Shown here one piece after another: positions 58,354-64,000 of a stretch of DNA of 64,000 nt. The DNA comes from Phoenix dactylifera (lineage: Eukaryota; Streptophyta; Magnoliopsida; Arecales; Arecaceae): NCBI RefSeq assembly GCF_009389715.1, contig NW_024068244.1, positions 62,001-126,000 on the forward strand, given 5' to 3'. Under the pieces are notes generated by a model, which saw only the letters and a list, made by a program, of their open reading frames with translations, had not been told where the DNA came from and made no database searches. A program made the translations under genes and the position numbers. How positions within the stretch are numbered: the first letter of the stretch is position 1; every line of letters begins with the position of its first letter.

Positions 58354-61264
58354 TTCTAGATGGACAGGAGACCCTATATTTCAGGACTTAATTTCTAACT
58401 TCAGTCATGGAAAGAACTAATTCGTTTCGTTGTTTCCAGGTACATCTTATCCTCCTCGTCTTGGAATAGGACAACTAGAAGACCGGATTTGGCCTCAAAA
58501 AGCAAAATTGTTAATAAACTGGCTTCCCTCGGTTTTTATAGGGTCACACGTCCATGGATACTACTGATCTATGCATTTAACTTGCAGAAGGAAGGGTCCA
58601 TCCTGACCAAGAAAAAAAAAACAGAGAGAGATAGAGATTAACATTGCTCAAACCTGAACCCGATCTATCTTATTCAACCCGAGCCGGTCTATTTGCTCTC
58701 ACCCACCATGGTCCCTTAGTCAGTAACCCTCTTAATTAATTTTTTTTTAAAAATAAGCTTCAGGCATTTCCACTGTTAATTTTATATTCATGTTTCAACG
58801 TTTTAGATGGATTCTTAATCTTACCATCATTCTTTTCAAAATCTTAGTCTAAAACGCTTGAAGACTTCCAAGTTATCATGACTCCAAATCGTTCCACATT
58901 TCTAGAACGGGGATCAAAAGATTAAAAAAATAAAATTTAAGACCCAAAGTTTCGGTGCTGAACCAAGATTAGGTTTTCAGTAAATGGTCCTTTGGAAATA
59001 GAATTATACAACCCCCGCATGTTTAATTCTCATGCCCGTAAAGTAGAAAAATATTGCTGTGGAGATAGGCTGCCCAGTCCATGTATGAGGGAATTCTTGT
59101 AACCCACCACAAAATTAATAAGCAACCAACTTGACTAAGTTCAATCTGCGACTCTAAAAATCGTTGAATTTCAGATCAGATCCAGATCTTGACCGAATAA
59201 TAGGGACTCAACATAAATGATCCAAAACATTAGGTGTGATTTATTATTTTTAACCTACTTGCACACTAAAAAATATTTAATTTGGAGACTCTTCTGGAGT
59301 GGCCGAAAACATGCATTACTTAGTATATCATTTAAAATACTCGTTTTGACCATTCTATGTACGGTAAATGAGAAATTTTTAAATCACATGATCTTTTTTT
59401 ATGTGTAAGTAATTTAAAAGTGGTGAATCCTATCTAATGACCCAATCTATTGGTATTGGGTCCGTATCGTCCAACTAGAATTGCCGGGATCTAACGAAAA
59501 TCTAGTCGGCGGATTCCTTTATATGCACATGTGTGCATAAACATATATATAAAAACTAAAAATAATAATTTGAAAGTATGAAAATAATTATTTATTTTGA
59601 AAACAAATTAAAAATAAAATATAAAAATATCTTAAAAAAGGATGTCGATGAGTGATAATCTTAGGCTTAAACAAGAAGCAAAAATATTAGAAAATAAAAC
59701 CAGGCAAATAATTATTCGATAATATCAAAGAGTACTCTATAGTATTTATCAAAATTTGTGAAATTCATGAAGTTCTAGAGTAGAAACAAGAATTAGTTAA
59801 GGACAATTTGAAAAATCATTATCTTAGCGGAACATTTACAAATTACTTAATTTAACACTTCCAACTGTGGCAGGACTATCTATCTTTATAGATTAGGCTA
59901 AGCTAGCTTGAGAGCAAAATTTGGTTAAGATCTTGTTAAGAATATTTCCTGCAATCATTAGAGTACAAACTGGTCTCAGCACATAGATCATTGTTAAATA
60001 CATAAAAAAAAACCCTAGACTAAAAATGAAAAAAAGTTAACATAATAAAATTATGATTAGTGTGGATATGACACTTCCTTTTGAAACACCCCTTGCAGCA
60101 CATTTTTAAGTGTTAGTTAATTTGTCTGCCAACTATTTTTGAGTTGCAGGGCTCCTTCTTCTTCTTCTTCTTCTTCTTTCTTTCTTTCTTTCTTTTGCTT
60201 ACAAAAAGGGGAAGAGGGGAGAAAGGGACAAGCCCACCCCCGTATTGCTGCAGCCTTTACTGGACCCCCACCCTGTCAGAAGAATGTTCGATGCAGACAA
60301 AAATGACTGTGTGTTGAGCACTTCGGCCGATTTTTCTCATACACTCTCCACCCGCAAGGCTCCTTGCTGTTAAGACATGATAAACAAATGCTAATTAATT
60401 ATATAGGGGCTTTGGAAGCCAAACTTGCTGAAGCCACATAATTGTGGAACATGTAACTGCCCTCTCACATGGAAGCTAATAGAGTAGCCTTAAACTAAGT
60501 ACATATCGCGCTGCTCTTCTCTCCCATAATAATCTGAAAGCTGAGAGAAACATGAAATAGAGATTCAAAATATTATAACAAGGGTATCCTCGCACTAAAA
60601 AAGATATAAAAATTAATCAACCATGGTATAATGCCTGAGAAAGTTCCATCTTTTTGTGGCACGCACGTTTCAGATAATTAGGTCTGACCCCAAATGCCAC
60701 CAACATGGACCCGTGATTGACCATGAAAGAATCAATGATTTGAATGACATTTTTCTTCTTCAAATAATTTTTTTGCTGATGCTAACGCAAATAAAGGACA
60801 AAAAAAGCTCACATCAGTAGCTAGGGACTGATGTTACTTCGGCCAGAGACATTTTAACCGTCAAAATAGGTTGCCTGGCCTTCGGACTGCAACACTTTGG
60901 AAAGCAAAGCTCATCGTACTTATCTAGTTAGCAACTAGAAATTCTAAATTCAATTATTGAATAGTATTTCTCAAATATTTGAGTTTGAATAAGGTTCTTG
61001 CTGCGGTGCATATAAATTAACATCCCAAAAACTTTATACCACGGATGGTCTTGCCATCTGTATACGTGGCCCACGTTCGCAGACATGCATAAATTCTTTA
61101 CTCTGACCATGTTTCTTCCATATATTATCTTTATAGTTGGTTCACGAGCTACCATTATATCTCCATAACCCAAGGATATCCATATTGCATTTCTTTTAGT
61201 GTCATTTTTTTTGACTTAATTACTTACTTAATAACCTAGTTAGGAAGCAATCCCTATATTAGGA
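58354..61264. other. AT-rich intergenic DNA, no gene called
   Basis: A (TTC)n(TTTC)n tract lies at about 60154-60195. Short frames such as 59217-59408 and 61173-60928 show no signature. Confidence 0.35.
60154..60195. repeat. (TTC)n(TTTC)n microsatellite
   Basis: Seven or so CTT units followed by about five CTTT units. Confidence 0.9.
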
Positions 61265-61724
61265 CTTGTTTGGTTTATGAGGAAAGATGGAGAAAAGTGT
61301 GGACAACGAAAAAACGAAAAAAATTTTCTTATTTGATTGAAGTTTTCAAACAAGAGAGATAAAAAAGTAGTATTTTTATGGAAATAAGATTACTACGTTT
61401 TATGGAAAAGAAAAACCAATGAAGGGCATACAAAGCCTACTCTACCACCAGTTGGGAATTGAGATATTTTTTTGGTTTTCAAAACTATCTTTAAGTTATC
61501 AAAATTAATGGCTAAGGTCTTTTTCTTTATTAAGAGTATAATAGATATTTCACTCAATTTTTTCAGAAAAGCAAATGCTCAACCAAAGAAAAGCATATTT
61601 TTATTTTCAATGGTTAACCAAATATATCAAAATTATTTTTTCATGTATCATGCATATTTTCAGAAATCAGAATTTTAGAAAAGGTATCTGATGAGTAAAA
61701 GTACTTTTCGCGAACCAAACAAAA
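61265..61724. mobile_element. TTTGGTT-ended MITE, copy C (best ends)
   Basis: Begins ACTTGTTTGGTTTATGAGG and ends CGCGAACCAAACAAAAAGT; the ends are imperfect inverted repeats (TGTTTGGTT/AACCAAACA). The body matches copies A and B: AAAAAAGTAGTATTTTTATG, ATAATAGATATTTCACTCAA, AACCAAATATATCAAAATTA. The size of about 460 bp and lack of coding fit a MITE. Superfamily is not assigned; hAT is possible. Confidence 0.7.
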
Positions 61725-62081
61725 AGTCATTGTCAGTTGCTGTTACTCCCTAAATTTTCTTGAAAAATACCGCATTTTTTTTTTGTTTTAAGGGAAAGAG
61801 AGCGGGTGCCGGTCACTGTTGGCTTCCCATGTTTTAGTTTGAGCTGTATTTCTAGTTATCATTTGCTATGCTAATATAAACTAATAAGAAATCCGCCAAG
61901 CGTGTGAAGTTCCAAGCCAAAAACAAAAACAAAACCCAGAAACTGTATTAGAAATCCTCACGTACAGACATACAAAACGGCATCTACGAACTATGTATAC
62001 AATATCCAAGAATCCAGGACCATCATATATTCTTTTTTTGGCGATTTTTGTTTCTGAGCAAAAACTGGGGGGTAATTCTCA

Positions 62082-62372
62082 TTAGTCATCCCACAGTTGT
62101 TTTAGCTCATCTGTTGATGGTAGCTCCATCAACATATCCTCGAACTCCCCCGTCTCCCTTCCACCACCATCCTCAACGTCATTCGCGTTCCTCTCGGAGA
62201 CAGCCGGGCTTTCCGTCACTTCCGCGGCTGTTGAGTCCTTCCCCGTTAGCCTTTGAACCACAGACTTGAAGTGCGTTGGATCAGTTTGCACCGTCTTCGT
62301 CACGATAATCTTCACCTTCACATCTTTCCTCTTCTCATACCACGAAGAAGGCTTCTGCGAATATTGCTGCAT
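62082..62372 (-). CDS. Short VQ-motif protein (VQ1/VQ10-like), second copy
   Basis: Single-exon gene, 96 aa, starting MQQYSQKPSSWYEKRKDVKV. VQ motif FKSVVQRLTG at residues 35-44. The stretch VKIIVTKTVQTDPTHFKSVV is close to VRIIVTKHVQTDARQFKTVV of the gene at 54473-54745, and both end in an acidic tail (MLMELPSTDELKQLW here), so the two are paralogues. Like its partner it probably acts as a nuclear cofactor of WRKY factors; that role is taken from the family. A TATA box sits 39 bases upstream of the ATG and the first Met follows it, which fixes the start. Both genes lie on the same strand about 7.3 kb apart with only repeats between them. Confidence 0.92.
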   Translation of the reverse strand: MQQYSQKPSSWYEKRKDVKVKIIVTKTVQTDPTHFKSVVQRLTGKDSTAAEVTESPAVSERNANDVEDGGGRETGEFEDMLMELPSTDELKQLWDD

Positions 62373-62410
62373 GTCTCCTTTTGTTGTGCCTGGTAAAAGC
62401 GTGGCAGGGC

Positions 62411-62418
62411 TATTTATA
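62411..62418 (-). promoter_or_regulatory. TATA box of the second VQ gene
   Basis: TATAAATA on the minus strand, a consensus match, 39 bases upstream of the start codon at 62372. Confidence 0.75.
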
Positions 62419-63324
62419 TGAAAACTGGAGGCATTGGGAGTTCATTATAAGGTTATGATTTTGTAGAAGATTCAACCGTTCCAACCTTCAGCGTGGTCAA
62501 GGAAATGGATAAGAGAGACTTGATATTGATCCAAAGCCAACCAAACGTATGAGCTCTTGGCATCAAGCCTTGAGCACCACCACAATCTTCAATGGCTGTC
62601 ACGATCAACGGTCATCGAATAATAAATAATAGGACAGTCCATAAACACGTGCCATGTTATATACAGCATGCGTTGTTTGAGAGCCTTTGACTCCCAATTC
62701 ACTTATAGCCCGGCTACCTTTCTTCAGACTACTCCCCGACTGCGCTAAAATTCCTTGTGTACGTGTGGACTATGAACTTGCAAGGAAATTGGGGCCCATC
62801 AAATTCGATGAAATCATGTTTGGAAACAAGGAAAAGTCTTTAAAGAAAAAAAAAGTCTAACGAGGTTTTAAAAGCAGAAATTATGATTTCCAAGATCTGA
62901 TTGGAACTAGAGGAGTATTTGGGACCAGAAGTAGAGGTCCATTCTTCCCATAAAACTCTGATTTCCAAAATTATGATTGACGAGCTTCAGTGGAGAGATT
63001 GAAAATTCCTGTATTCCTTCCACAATTTCCACGAGATAGCTGCTGTGGAATTATTCTTCTTCTTCATTCTCCTCGTGAGGAAATCAAAGAGAGGGCCTAA
63101 ACCCGCAGTCTAACTTATTTACTTAGAGAATTTCCAAGTTTGAAAAGAATAAGAACATGTGAAGATTTAATAAGAAGTTTCGTCCATTCTGTAATAAAGA
63201 AAACAAACCAAAGGGTGAGACCAAGATTATTTTCCAAGAATTATCACTCGATAAGATCCTTCCTTTCAAAGCAAGCTATAAATGATTTTAACTTTGTCAG
63301 ATATCAAAGCCTTCCAATTTTAAA
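62419..63324. other. Upstream flank of the second VQ gene, no gene called
   Basis: 62419-62700 is the probable promoter. Frames at 63140-63472 overlap the repeat that follows and have no signature. Confidence 0.35.
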
Positions 63325-63574
63325 GGTGCATTTGGCTCAAGACCAGAATCAAAACTGGAATGGCAATATCCTATTCGCAACTGGAATCAGAATCGGAATA
63401 AGAATATTTTTAGTATTTTTTAGAAGATCGATTAAAAAGAGAGGTATTTTTAAAAAATTAATTTTTAAGTAAATTTTGCGGAATTGGATTTCAATACTAA
63501 AGAAGAATCAGAATTAGATTTTGGAGGATTGGAATATTTTCATTCTCTACTGAAATAGGAATGAGAATGATATT
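63325..63574. mobile_element. Small MITE-like element interrupted or bordered by the TRIM-like insertion
   Basis: Begins GGTGCATTTGGCTCAAG and carries repeated GAATCAGAATCGGAAT words; towards 63574 the inverse-oriented GAAATAGGAATGAGAATGA appears, giving an overall inverted-repeat layout. The TRIM-like element begins at 63575, directly after these words, so the right end is probably lost or beyond the window. Confidence 0.5.
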
Positions 63575-64000
63575 TGTAAGGACCCATACGAGCCTATGTT
63601 TAGTTTCGCATCGATTATCCATCAGAGAGGTTCTAGATACTTATACAGGACTAATGAATCCAAAAAATACATTCCGACTAATCATTTTGGGTGAGATAAT
63701 AAGTTATTATAAATTGTATCAGAGCAGACCAGACCCATGCCTCATGTAGACAAAGGGATACTGCAACATGGGCTCATTGAGGCTGACCCACATGCCGATC
63801 ATGGTATTTGTGATTAGATTTGAATGAATTTAGATCCTTAGCATAACGAGGATATCAGAGCTTAAATGGAAGAGTATCTGAGGCCCCATACAAGCGTACC
63901 TTTTAGTTTCACATCGGTTATTTGACGAAGAGATTCTAGATACTTATGGAGAATAAAGGAATCTAAAAAATATCTTCTGACTAACCATTTTGAATTTTCT
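63575..64000 (+). mobile_element. TRIM-like element, best copy, 3' LTR cut by the window end
   Basis: LTR1 is 63575-63711, starting TGTAAGGACC and ending GTTATTATA. The primer-site-like TTGTATCAGAGCAGACC starts at 63714, matching the plant initiator-tRNA-Met site TGGTATCAGAGC at most positions. The internal region is 63712-63876, with GGGATACTGCAACATGGGCT and GTGATTAGATTTGAATGA. A purine-rich AAATGGAAGAG precedes LTR2 (63877 onward), of which 124 bases are in view. No coding frame is present. Confidence 0.85.

Overview
The window is nuclear DNA of a flowering plant. Genes have GT-AG introns. The intergenic DNA is AT-rich and packed with LINE pieces, MITEs, a solo LTR, miniature LTR elements and long (TA)n tracts. 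GC-rich first exons that give way to AT-richer later exons (clear in the TTL and DJ-1 genes) point to a monocot, possibly a palm; that last step is inference only. No bacterial features, CRISPR arrays, rRNA or convincing tRNA genes are visible.

Seven protein-coding genes can be supported. (1) A two-domain DJ-1 protein (minus, 7945 to 1781, 8 exons, 444 aa). (2) A zinc-binding, phosphatase-less relative of DUSP12/YVH1, like Arabidopsis At4g18593 (plus, 18492-18963, 2 exons, 119 aa). (3) A TTL-type TPR/thioredoxin-fold protein (plus, 29501-33376, 7 exons), whose fourth exon carries a one-base frameshift. (4) A DUF538 protein (minus, 38949-39359, single exon). (5) A GH17 beta-1,3-glucanase (minus, 45111 to 43667, 2 exons). 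(6, 7) Two single-exon VQ-motif proteins on the minus strand (54473-54745 and 62082-62372), about 7.3 kb apart. Exon borders were placed by hand from splice sites, reading frame and family similarity.

Much of the rest is transposon-derived. Pieces of LINE retrotransposons occur at about 1-1110, 8490-9290, 25630-25960, 26930-27135, 40200-41192, 46200-46660 and 51312-52920. They show RT thumb, zinc-binding, RNase H and ORF1 CCHC segments, several with A-rich 3' ends. A complete solo LTR (21893-22601) has TGTTG/CAACA ends and a CTACA target-site duplication. A 1056-bp Tourist/Harbinger-like MITE (14108-15163) has TTA target sites and an internal array of about three 138-bp repeats; a second, truncated copy lies at 36058-36632. 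A MITE family with TTTGGTT-type ends occurs three times between 55 and 62 kb.

The most interesting pattern is a miniature LTR element (TRIM-like) seen five times: 37370-37507, 48835-49107 (minus), 52921-53334, 56103-56510 and 63575-64000. Its LTRs are about 137 bp, its internal region is 165 bp in both measurable copies, and an initiator-tRNA-Met-like primer site (TATCAGAG core) follows the first LTR. It has no coding capacity.

The genes have no operon-like relationship. They act in separate processes: stress/redox (DJ-1), ribosome-biogenesis-type zinc fold (inferred), brassinosteroid/osmotic scaffolding (TTL), cell-wall callose turnover (GH17) and WRKY-linked signalling (VQ).
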